Origin: Okeania sp. SIO3I5
GTDB lineage: Bacteria > Cyanobacteriota > Cyanobacteriia > Cyanobacteriales > Microcoleaceae
Length of the DNA: 60,065 bases
NCBI RefSeq assembly: GCF_010672085.1
Contig: NZ_JAAHHT010000028.1
Location: 41,450 to 101,514, forward strand
Direction: 5' to 3'
The position numbers and the translations under genes were made by a program. Below, one piece after another: positions 38,454-47,500 of this stretch; within the stretch, counting starts at the first letter, position 1, and each line of letters begins with the position of its first letter. A model generated the notes under the pieces. That model saw nothing but the letters and a program-made list of their open reading frames with translations, was not told where the DNA came from and ran no database searches.

Positions 38454-38789
38454 ATGGATAAGTTAGAGAGTTATCGCTGCTGTATTCAAACTTTGTTAGA
38501 AAAGTATGCTCAATCTAAATTTCTAAACAATGAGGCAGAAAATCAACTATTTTTTGACCCAATACGAAATCATTATCAACTGATGCGGGTAGGTTGGAAA
38601 GATTTAGAACGAATTTACTATACCGTTTTACATTTTGATATTAAAGATGGAAAAATTTGGCTTCAGCACAACGCTACTGATGTTGATGTTGGTCAAGAAT
38701 TAATGGAAATGGGTGTTGCTCAAGAGGATATTGTACTGGGATTACATCCAGCTTACAAACGTCCTTACACTGGTTATGGTATTGCTTAG
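38454..38789 (+). CDS. xisI: XisI family protein (first copy)
   Basis: 111 residues: MDKLESYRCCIQTLLEKYAQ, then DPIRNHYQLMRVGWKDLERI, IWLQHNATDVDVGQELMEMG and IVLGLHPAYKRPYTGYGIA, the C-terminal signature of XisI. XisI and XisH were named as factors controlling excision of the fdxN element in Nostoc, but they occur widely in cyanobacteria without such elements. It precedes xisH by 56 bp and so may be co-transcribed with it. Function outside fdxN excision is not established. Confidence 0.88.
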   Translation: MDKLESYRCCIQTLLEKYAQSKFLNNEAENQLFFDPIRNHYQLMRVGWKDLERIYYTVLHFDIKDGKIWLQHNATDVDVGQELMEMGVAQEDIVLGLHPAYKRPYTGYGIA

Positions 38790-38845
38790 AGAAAGAAAGG
38801 TAGAAGGAAATTGTTTAATTATTAATTATTTCGGTAATTATTGAA

Positions 38846-39262
38846 ATGCCAGCTAAAGATATTTATCATAATACTGTGAGAACTGCCCTAGAAAAAGATG
38901 ACTGGATTGTTACCAATGACCCCCTAATTATTCGTTGGGGAAAAAGAGATTTATATGTCGATTTAGGGGCAGAAAAACTGATTGCTGCTGAAAAAGATAG
39001 TCAAAAAATTGCTGTTGAAGTTAAAAGTTTTGTTGGTAAATCTGTTATAGATGATTTAGAGAAAGGGTTAGGTAAATATATTCTTTACTATGATTTATTA
39101 GCAAGAACACAACCAGAAATAACTTTATATTTAGCTATTCATCAAGAAGCTTATGTTGATGTTTTTGAAGACCCTATTGGTGAAGTTTTATTAGAAAATC
39201 AACGACTTAAATTATTAGTTTTCGATGAATTTGAGGAGGTAATATTAAGGTGGATAATTTAG
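38846..39262 (+). CDS. xisH: XisH family protein (PD-(D/E)XK-like)
   Basis: 138 residues: MPAKDIYHNTVRTALEKDDW, DLYVDLGAEKLIAAEK and IAVEVKSFVG, where E and K of EVK fit a PD-(D/E)XK nuclease-like core, then DLEKGLGKYILYYDLL. XisH works with XisI in excision control in heterocystous species. The C-terminal codons overlap the start of the second xisI by 13 bases, a strong sign of co-translation. Nuclease activity is an inference from fold. Confidence 0.9.
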   Translation: MPAKDIYHNTVRTALEKDDWIVTNDPLIIRWGKRDLYVDLGAEKLIAAEKDSQKIAVEVKSFVGKSVIDDLEKGLGKYILYYDLLARTQPEITLYLAIHQEAYVDVFEDPIGEVLLENQRLKLLVFDEFEEVILRWII

Positions 39263-39585
39263 ACAACATTAGACAAGTTATTATTGAATCTCTAAGTTAT
39301 TATGCTAATTTACGTTATGCAACAGGTGCAGTGAATCGATTACTAATTATTGATCAAGATTCTGATAATTATCTGATTCTTTTAGAGGGATGGGAAAATA
39401 GAGAAAGAGTACATGGTTGTTTGGTTCATTTGCAAGTTATAGATAATAAAATCTGGATACAAAGAGATGGAATAGAGGAAGGTATTGCTACGGATTTAAT
39501 GGAAGCTGGCATTTCTAAAGAGCAAATTGTACTGGGGTTTAAACCAGAAGATATTCGTCCTTATACTGAATTTGCGGTTAAATAA
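39250..39585 (+). CDS. xisI: XisI family protein (second copy)
   Basis: 111 residues from GTG 39250 (MDNLDNIRQVIIESLSYYAN to KPEDIRPYTEFAVK). The overlap with xisH makes this the cognate partner; it is clearly diverged from the first XisI at 38454. Motifs ILLEGWENRERVHGCLVHLQ and IATDLMEAGISKEQIVLGF fit the family. Two HIP1 octamers follow within 60 bases of the stop. Confidence 0.9.
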   Translation: MDNLDNIRQVIIESLSYYANLRYATGAVNRLLIIDQDSDNYLILLEGWENRERVHGCLVHLQVIDNKIWIQRDGIEEGIATDLMEAGISKEQIVLGFKPEDIRPYTEFAVK

Positions 39586-39678
39586 TAGTAGGTTACTAAT
39601 GTTGAGCGATCGCTAATTATTTACAGAATTAATAGGTGAAGCGATCGCTAGTTAATAACTAATAATTAATAACTGATT

Positions 39679-41715
39679 TTATGGTTCAATCCAACCTTGA
39701 AAAGCTGCGACTAAAACATTAGCAATTGGATTATCAATAGCTTCTTTTAATGCTTCTGTTCCTGCTGATTTTAATACTCCTATTACTCGCTGTTTTAATG
39801 TGGGGTTATTTTCTACAATTTCAATAGCTTGAGTAGCAACTGTCATTTGACTTGCTGTGGTTTCAGTAGGGTTTGACTGCTCTAATTGTTTAAGTAACTG
39901 CTGAATTTCTTGGGCAACTTCAGCCAGATTTTGTTTTGTTTCGGGGTTAGTGGAATAATCGTAGAAAGTTCCACCTGTTTGATCTCTACCAGCAAAACCT
40001 CCTCCATATTTTTGGTCTTTACCAGCAAAACCTCCTCCAAATTTTGAACCGCGCAAGTCAAATTTACCACCTTCTTTTTCTGCCATTGTTTCAACAACTC
40101 CTATTAATTTTGTATTTTCTTTGCGTATATTTTTGATTTCTTCTGAATAAAAATCTTTTTGTTCAGATAAAAGTTTTATCTCTCTATCTTTTAATTCTAA
40201 CATTGGTTTATATTCTTGCCAGAATTTACGCTCATATTCTGCTTCGTCAGTTTTCTCAGAAACTTTGACGCGAATCACAAAAGCACCGTCGCCTTTATTT
40301 TCTATTGTTTGGATGACTGGTAATTCTCCTGTTTCACTTTCTACTCGCAGTTCTTGAAAAGTTTTCAGAAAAGTCTCCCAGTCAATACCATCTTTGAAAA
40401 TTAAATCGACGGTATTGGGAATTTTCTGAGCTAATTTAGCAAATTCACCAGGTTCAAAATATTTTTCTGGATCGGCAGGGCGACGTTCACGATCAGGATA
40501 TTTCAGAAAAATATAATCGCAATTAATATCAATTAGTTTAGTAGTATTACTAATTCCCCAATCTTCTACACAAGCTCCTGTTAAAGTTGCTCTGGTTAAA
40601 TCTGCTCTTTCTAGTAAAGTTTGAACTAATTTAGCTCTGGAGAAATTAGCATTTTGTAGGTTGGCGCGGTTTAAGTCTGTGCCGATAAAGCTAGCATCTT
40701 GTAGGTTGGCTTCCTTTAAATTAATACCTCTGAAGTCGAGGCGATCAAAGTTTTTATCTTGCCCTTTTCCTGCTCTAACTAACTCTCTGACTCTTGCATC
40801 TTTTAAATAGGTTTCCCCTGGTCGTATGCGGTCTAGTTTTATAGTGTTTTTCCAGCAAGTATGGATTATGTTAGCTGCTCTAAAATCCGTACTTTTGAGA
40901 GTAGCATTAGTGAAGTCAGTATCAGTTAAATCTGTATCTCTGAAAGAAGTTCCACCTATGGCAGCAAAGGTAATAGTTGCGGCATGAATTAGAGCATATT
41001 TTTCATTTCCTTTGATCGCTTGATAAGCAATGTAAGCGGTTAACAGTATTTGGAGTTGAGCGAGGGCGAAGGCAAAGGTGAGGGGTACAACTCCAACTTC
41101 TGGGTTTGCTTCGGCAGAGCCAAGGTATAGGGCAAAGGCGAAGTATTCGACTAGGGCGAAGGCGACCGCAACTCCAAAGTATCCGACCAGGGCAAAGGCT
41201 CCGGCAAACCCTACGGACATGGCCAAGGCGGTGGCGAAGGTGGAGGCGAAGGCTAAGGCAACTGTTCCAGACAAGGGGAAGAATGCTATGGAGGCTATAG
41301 CCAAGTTAAAGGTGACGGTGATGCTGATTATTCCATTACGAATAATCATTATCCAAAATATAACAAGTGGAATGAAGTATAACCAACCGATAACTTGATC
41401 TCTTAGACTATCTGGGTCTAATATTAGTAATACAACAGTTGAAATTAGTAAAACCAACACAGATGACATTACCAGGAAAATAAACGCACCAACCAGTAAA
41501 ACCACCACCCAACGCTTCTGTAACCCTGCCTTAGCTCCACAAAACTTAGCTCCCGTTAGATTTGTCCAACGAAAATTAGTACCTCGAATATCCGCGCCAC
41601 TAAAATCTGCTCCAGACAAATCTTTTCTCTTAAAAGATAGACCCCGAAGACTCACCCCTCGGAAATCTCGTCTACCTTTTTCATATTCCTGCAATATCTC
41701 ACGCGCTCTCATCAT
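39679..41715 (-). CDS. Membrane protein with pentapeptide repeats
   Basis: 678 residues. Pentapeptide A(D/N)LXX repeats at about 18-60 (LSGADFSGADIRGTNFRWTN), then five to six hydrophobic segments between about 68 and 250, a second pentapeptide block at about 255-385 (ANLQDASFIGTDLNRANLQNA), a domain with a coiled coil (about 500-540) and a glycine-rich stretch with duplicated GGGFAG(K/R)DQ, then a helical C-terminus. Pentapeptide repeats make a right-handed beta helix. The final about 120 residues resemble a shared tail of several cyanobacterial pentapeptide proteins. Role unknown; probably a membrane scaffold or sensor. Start MMRAREILQ at 41715. Confidence 0.85.
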   Translation of the reverse strand: MMRAREILQEYEKGRRDFRGVSLRGLSFKRKDLSGADFSGADIRGTNFRWTNLTGAKFCGAKAGLQKRWVVVLLVGAFIFLVMSSVLVLLISTVVLLILDPDSLRDQVIGWLYFIPLVIFWIMIIRNGIISITVTFNLAIASIAFFPLSGTVALAFASTFATALAMSVGFAGAFALVGYFGVAVAFALVEYFAFALYLGSAEANPEVGVVPLTFAFALAQLQILLTAYIAYQAIKGNEKYALIHAATITFAAIGGTSFRDTDLTDTDFTNATLKSTDFRAANIIHTCWKNTIKLDRIRPGETYLKDARVRELVRAGKGQDKNFDRLDFRGINLKEANLQDASFIGTDLNRANLQNANFSRAKLVQTLLERADLTRATLTGACVEDWGISNTTKLIDINCDYIFLKYPDRERRPADPEKYFEPGEFAKLAQKIPNTVDLIFKDGIDWETFLKTFQELRVESETGELPVIQTIENKGDGAFVIRVKVSEKTDEAEYERKFWQEYKPMLELKDREIKLLSEQKDFYSEEIKNIRKENTKLIGVVETMAEKEGGKFDLRGSKFGGGFAGKDQKYGGGFAGRDQTGGTFYDYSTNPETKQNLAEVAQEIQQLLKQLEQSNPTETTASQMTVATQAIEIVENNPTLKQRVIGVLKSAGTEALKEAIDNPIANVLVAAFQGWIEP

Positions 41716-41821
41716 TAGTATTTCTGGAAAATGGAGAATTTAAGGCCACTTATGTCGATGCACCAAAATTTTTTCCTATTCTAGCCTATACATTAAAGTT
41801 AAAAGTCAAAAGTAAGATTTT

Positions 41822-41995
41822 AGAGGTTGCTAACCTCAACTGAGAGGTTTCAAAGGCCAAATGAGACGTTTCTAACCTCAACCGAGAGGTTTCAAAGGCC
41901 AAACGAGACGTTTCTAACCTCAACTGAGAGGTTTCAAAGGCCAAACGAGAGGTTTCAAACCTCAACTGAGAGGTTCCAAACCTTAACTTCCTCAA
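41822..41995. repeat. 42-bp tandem repeat open in frames on both strands
   Basis: GAGGTTTCAAAGGCC marks units at 41844, 41886, 41928 and, altered, 41970, an exact 42-bp (14-codon) period. Minus strand reads RLAFETSQLRLETSRLAFET-like heptads; plus strand reads TSTERFQRPNE units. No ribosome site is evident for either, so coding is doubtful. Confidence 0.8.
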
Positions 41996-42085
41996 AAGAT
42001 ACCAAAAAAGAAAAAAATTTCCGTTTAACCAATCCCTCTATTAAATAAGAGGTAATTATTAATTATTAATTGTTAATTATTGAAT

Positions 42086-42874
42086 ATGCCATCACCCTTG
42101 CCTGGAGTAAATCCTTATTTAGAAAATTCCGCCTATTGGTCAAGTATACATCACTGGCTAATTACTGAAATTGCTCGCTTATTAAACCAAAAATTAGCGC
42201 CTAAATATGTCGTTGCGGTAGAAGTGCGAATCTATGAAACCACTGGAGAAAAATCTACACTTATTGGTATTCCCGATAATATCATTGCCAAAAGTTCTGA
42301 AAATACTATCAAATCTCCTGAGTCTAATGTAGCTGTTGCAACCCCTTCTATTCAACCTTTAACCATCGAACTTTCTCTGCCAGAAACAATTAAACAAGGA
42401 TATTTAGAAGTTAGGAAAGTTGGCACTGGAGAAGTTATTACGGTCATTGAAATTCTTTCACCTATCAATAAAAATCCAGGACAGGGTAGGAGAAAATATG
42501 AAAAAAAACGTCTGGATATTTTAAATAGCTACACAAATTTTGTAGAAATAGATTTGCTACGTCAAGGTAATTCAATGATTACTTTAAATCAGAAGATAGA
42601 CTATGACTATTGCATTTTAGTTAGTCCGAATGATCAACGTCCTCAAGCAGAACTTTATGCTTTTAAACTTAAAGATATGATTCCTGTTTTTACTTTACCT
42701 CTACTTCCAGAAGATGCAAATATTACTCTAGATTTACAAAGTATTTTACATCAAGTTTATGACCAAGGACGGTATGATTTAATAATTGATTACCAACAAA
42801 AAATTGTTCCTGCTTTATCAAAAAATAATGCAATTTGGGCTGAAAATATCTTGAAAAAACAAGGATTAAAATAG
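42086..42874 (+). CDS. DUF4058 family protein
   Basis: 262 residues from ATG 42086 (MPSPLPGVNPYLENSAYWSS), the canonical start of this family; a TTG two codons earlier is less likely. It contains VVAVEVRIYE, YLEVRKVGTGEVITVIEILSPINKNPGQGRRKYEKKR, with the E/K pattern of a nuclease-like fold, and DYCILVSP. DUF4058 proteins are abundant in filamentous cyanobacteria; function is not known. A TTAATTA heptamer run lies directly upstream in place of a usual leader. Confidence 0.9.
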   Translation: MPSPLPGVNPYLENSAYWSSIHHWLITEIARLLNQKLAPKYVVAVEVRIYETTGEKSTLIGIPDNIIAKSSENTIKSPESNVAVATPSIQPLTIELSLPETIKQGYLEVRKVGTGEVITVIEILSPINKNPGQGRRKYEKKRLDILNSYTNFVEIDLLRQGNSMITLNQKIDYDYCILVSPNDQRPQAELYAFKLKDMIPVFTLPLLPEDANITLDLQSILHQVYDQGRYDLIIDYQQKIVPALSKNNAIWAENILKKQGLK

Positions 42875-43019
42875 ATTAGGACTTACACAAAGAAACCCGG
42901 TTTCTGGGATAAATTGTGATTTTCAACAACAGATATCAACGCACCCTACTAAGTTGCTAAGTGATTTATCTAAAAAAACTCAGACGTTTGAGTTAAATAT
43001 TCCATTGATCAAAATTGAA
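42875..43019. repeat. Short dispersed repeat after the DUF4058 gene
   Basis: TAGGACTTACACAAAGAAAC and CCGGTTTCT at 42880-42908 match, reversed, the segment at about 53563-53590 near the nicotinamidase gene. The GAAACCCGGTTTC core can fold. Confidence 0.55.
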
Positions 43020-44300
43020 CCAAGCGCTCGCCACCTTATCTAAAATCTAATAACTAACCTTATCTAAAATCTAATAACTAAGACGTTTGAGTTTCAGTTC
43101 AATATTTCATTAATCAAAATTGAGGCAGGCGCTCCCTACCCGATCTAAAATCTAATAACTAAGACGTTTGAGTTTCAGTTCAATATTTCATTAATCAAAA
43201 TTGAGGCAAGCGCTCCCTACCCGATCTAAAATCTAATAACTCAGACGTCTGAGTTTCAGTTAAATATTTCATCAATCAAAATTTCCGCAGGCGCTCCCTA
43301 CCCGATCTAAAATCTAATAACTCAGACGTTGGAGTTTCAGTTAAATATTTCATCAATCAAAATTTCCGCAGGCGCTCCCTACCCGATCTAAAATCTAATA
43401 ACTCAGACGTTGGAGTTTCAGTTAAATATTTCATCAATCAAAATTTCCGCAGGCGCTCCCTACCGGATCTAAAATCTAATAACTCAGACGTTGGAGTTTT
43501 AGTTAAATATTTCATCAATCAAAATTTCCGCAGGCGCTCCCTACCGGATCTAAAATCTAATAACTCAGACGTTGGAGTTTTAGTTAAATATTCCATCAAT
43601 CAAAATTGAGCCAGGCGATCGCTACCTTTCTCAAAAAACTAAAACGTTTGAGTTTAATATTCCATTGCTCAAAATTTAGAGAGGCGATCGCTACCTTTCT
43701 CAAAAAACTAAGACGTTTGAGTTTAATATTCCATTGCTCAAAATTTAGAGAGGCGCTCCCTACCCGATCTAAAATCTAATAACTAAGACGTTTGAGTTTT
43801 AGTTAAATATTCCATCAATCAAAATTGAGCCAGGCGATCGCTAAGTTATCTAAAATCTAATAACTAAGACGTTGGAGTTTTAGTTAAATATTTCATCCAT
43901 CAAAATTCAGGCAGGCGAGCGCTAAGTTATCTAAAATCTAATAACTAAGACGTTGGAGTTTTAGTTAAATATTTCATCCATCAAAATTTCAGCAGGCGAG
44001 CGCTACTTTATCTAAAATCTAATAACTAAGACGTTGGAGTTTTAGTTAAATATTTCATCCATCAAAATTTAGCCAGGCGAGCGCTACTTTATCTAAAATC
44101 TAATAACTAAGACGTTTGAGTTTCAGTTAAATATTCCATCCATCAAAATTCAGGCAGGCGAGCGCTAAGTTATCTAAAATCTAATAACTAAGACGCTTGA
44201 GTTTCAGTTAAATATTCCATCCATCAAAATTCAGGCAGGCGAGCGCTAAGTGATTTATCTAAAAAAACTAAGAGGTTTGAGTTAAATATTCCATTAATCA
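43020..44300. repeat. 81-bp tandem array with HIP1-like cores, about 16 units
   Basis: AGACGT(T/C)(T/G)GAGTTT marks occur at 43081, 43162, 43243, 43324, 43405, 43486 and 43567, then again at 43867, 43948, 44029, 44110 and 44191, all exactly 81 bp apart; the units between 43600 and 43790 are shortened. Each unit ends CTAAAATCTAATAACT and carries GGCG(ATCGC/CTCCC/AGCGC)TA, a HIP1 octamer or a variant. Stops occur in all frames, so it is not coding. No spacers, so not CRISPR. Confidence 0.95.
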
Positions 44301-44545
44301 ATAAAGTCAAGTAGGGTGCGTTTCACTGCGTGACATGTTTGCGGAGCATTCCGTCAGGAAAAATGAAATGTAACGCACCGCCTATCTATTTCAAAATCTA
44401 TCCGTATATCCGTGGCATAATCCGTGTGTGCTGACCTCTAAAACCTCAACCGACAAAGCTCAAATGGTGCGTGACGATTCCTGAATCCATTTCATAGTCT
44501 GAATTTAAGCCGTAAATACGCACCCTACTAAACTTCCAAATTCTT
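44301..44545. other. Spacer with GGTGCGT/ACGCACC inverted repeats
   Basis: TAGGGTGCGT...GTAACGCACC at about 44313-44379 and GGTGCGT...ACGCACCCTA at about 44464-44527 are two fold-back units of a dispersed family. One ATCCGTG...CATAATCCGTG unit lies at 44401-44432. No gene. Confidence 0.55.
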
Positions 44546-44564
44546 CCCCCCTTTCAAAGGGGGG
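44546..44564 (-). terminator. Hairpin after the RTX phosphatase gene
   Basis: CCCCCCTTT, C, AAAGGGGGG is a perfect 9-bp stem with a one-base centre, 15 bp past the stop codon. It lacks a clear T run on the minus strand, so termination is likely but not certain. Confidence 0.5.
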
Positions 44565-44578
44565 TAGGGGGGGATATT

Positions 44579-47500
44579 TTACTCTGTAATAACAAAGTCA
44601 TCAACTCCAAGCAATACCTGATTACTCAAAGTTGCAAACTGACGACCATCACCAAAACCATTACCACTACCATTAGAATTGTAGAATAACTGACCGCTTT
44701 CTGTATTGTAGACAATTAGAGCGTCAGAAATTGCAGCATCAATATTACTGGTGACAGTGGCAAATTCTATGACATTGTTAATCGCTGTAAATGTAGTTCG
44801 ATCCAAAACAATTTGATCTTGACCAACAACAAAATCAGTAATTTCGTCAACGCCATCATTAAAACCAAATTCTTGATTTGTAGCAAAGATGAAATTATCG
44901 ATACCTGCTCCACCAGTGAGGATGTCATTTCCGAGACCGCCATTAAGACGATCGCTTCCCGGACCACCATTCAGACGATCGCTTCCCGTACCACCATTTA
45001 GTTCATCGTCGTCATTTTGACCAAAGAGGAAGTCATTACCCCCACCACCATCTAAAGTATCATCACCATTTTCCCCAAAGAGCAGGTCATTACCTTCATC
45101 CCCAACGATATTGTCATTACCACTATTACCTTCTAAGGTATCGGCACCCTCGAAGCCAAAAATATTATCGTTACCAGTACCACCTATAATATTATCTGCT
45201 TCGGAACCACCTTCGAGAGACCGATCTTCGTCAATAGGTAGAGCAATATCGTCAATAAGGATGACATCCATTTGGTTCTGGGGATCAACAATATAGTTCT
45301 CTGTTTCCACCAACTGAAAGGTTGTAATTTCATCACCTTCAGGATCGTCATCAGGAATAGTCGTCCAAGTAACAGTCGCGGTACTTTCCCCAGGGTTAAT
45401 TGTAATCGCAGAACGGGCGAGTTCACCCCCAACTGGATCGAGAGATTCTAGGTTGGAAGCATTGCTTAATTGAGGAGTAGATTCGATATCTCCAAAAGCA
45501 TTATCAGAATCTGTTTCTGACCAAACCACCCGTAAACCTTCTGGTGGAGCAATTTTATTGAGATTGAAAGTTAAGGTGTATTGGTCTTGGTTCTCGCTAA
45601 CAATTTCGGGTTCAATGTCAATGCTGACTGTTGGTAAACTGATGATGGGATTAACTACAAATGCACTGACTACCTGTGGTTCCCGGTTAATAATTGCTTC
45701 TGGGTTGGTTAATAATTCTTCCTCTGTGTAGGGTTGTATACCATAAGTAACAACGCGCAACTGTTGGGTATTAGGATCGATTTCAAATTCTGTCCAACCA
45801 AAGGTCTGAGTTGCAATGTAGTCACCTTGAATTAGAGTGGCATCAATTTGACCGTCTGCTATGGCTAAATTATCGTTCAGACCAACAGGATCGTAACCAA
45901 GGGGGGATATTTGTGAATTGATAAGTTGTTTGAGAAAATCATCTCTGTCATCAACTTCACTGTCACCGTCGCTTGTAATTGGCAAACTGTTGTACAAAGC
46001 TAGTTGTTCAGGACTTAAAGCGTCTAATGCAGCAGCAGTTTCAATCACACTAGGACCGAATGGAGGGTCAAATGCAACGGAACCAGTAGTTATTTCAAAA
46101 GCATTGGTAGCAATTTGTTCTCCACCAAAACCTTCTTGATAAGTTAGGTTGTTAACGACGGTACCGTGAATATCTGCTGCCACGAATACGACGTTATCAA
46201 TATTATTATCATTGATAAATTTGAGGATTTCTGTCCGTTCAGCGGCGTAACCTTCAAAGCGATCGCTTGCTGCTGCGGTTCCTAAATTTTGAATTGGTTC
46301 GGGCACCATGACAAATTTCCAGGTAATGGCATTATTCTGTGCTTGAAGTAGGTCATTTTTCAGGTCTTCTACTTGCACTTCTCCTAACATTGTGCGGTTA
46401 GGATCGAAAGAAGCTGCCAGGAATGCTCCTATTTCTTCTGCGGTTGCTCCTGCTGCTGGTAATTCTTGGTCTCGGAAGGAACGAGCATCTAATACTATGT
46501 TGGCAGCATCATTGCCATAAGTATTAAAACGATATAATTTTCGTTCGTTTGTGGTGCGCTCTTCTCCTGTATTTCCATAAAATTCATCTCGCAAAGGATT
46601 GAATTCTTGGAATGCCTGCAAACCGTTTTCATAGAGTTGAGTATCGTTAATTAACCCTGTTGTTTCAGGGAAGCGAGCATCGGAACTTGCCGGGGCACCA
46701 CCGGAGAAGTCGTTGGTAACTTCATGGTCATCTATCGTCGCCAAAATTGATGTGTTAGCTCGGAGGTCTGCCCAAGTATTTTCGCCGAAGCGATCGCCAT
46801 ATACTTCCTGATGTTTAGCTTGAAATTCTGCTAAAGTTTCTGCTTGTGGTTTTGGTACTGCTGGCGAAGGAATATCGGCATAGACTGTATCCCCATGTAG
46901 AACGAAGAAGTCTAAGTCTGCTTCATCAGCATTGGCAATGGCAGGATAGGGAGCAAGTTCGCCTCGCCAGTCTCCGGAGACTCCAAATTTTAACCCATTT
47001 TGAGTTCCTAATTGTGCTGCTGTTTCAAATTCTCCTATTTCTGTGGAACCTGCTGGATCGCTGACTCGATAATAATATTCCGTACCAGGATTTAAGTCTG
47101 TGATTTCGACTTTAGTTGGAACATTTGTCTGGTTGGCAGTAACTGTGCGAATAATGTTACTAAAGTCGGGATTTGTAGCAATTTCAAATGTTATTTGTCC
47201 GGGGGAATTACTATTTGCCCATAACACTGTTGAAGTTTGGGTAGTATCGCCACTAGCAATGCCATTAATTAAACTGTTTGAAATTTGCCGAGGATTATAA
47301 CTAAAACGGTCAATTTCTAGAGGTTCTTCAAAAGCATTAGCAACATTTTCCCAAGGTATAAATTTAAAGTTGGTATTGAAGTTTTGAATTTCTCCATCTT
47401 CTGGATCTTGTTGAATTACTTCTGGTTCATTTGAACCGTCTTGAACTACTAATAAACCATTAGGAAAATTCTCACCTAAAGGCACATTAATTACATCAGC

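Noticed and set aside
41078..41398. 106-codon plus frame inside the pentapeptide membrane gene
   Set aside because: Antisense shadow of the GC-richer membrane segment; the minus-strand gene has clear family features.
43020..44300. 81-bp array as a CRISPR locus
   Set aside because: Units are repeated in full with no unique spacers, no 23-50 bp repeat pattern and no cas genes in the window.
44301..44545. Possible small RNA from GGTGCGT fold-backs
   Set aside because: Fold-backs match a dispersed repeat type and no promoter could be seen, so they are recorded only as repeats.
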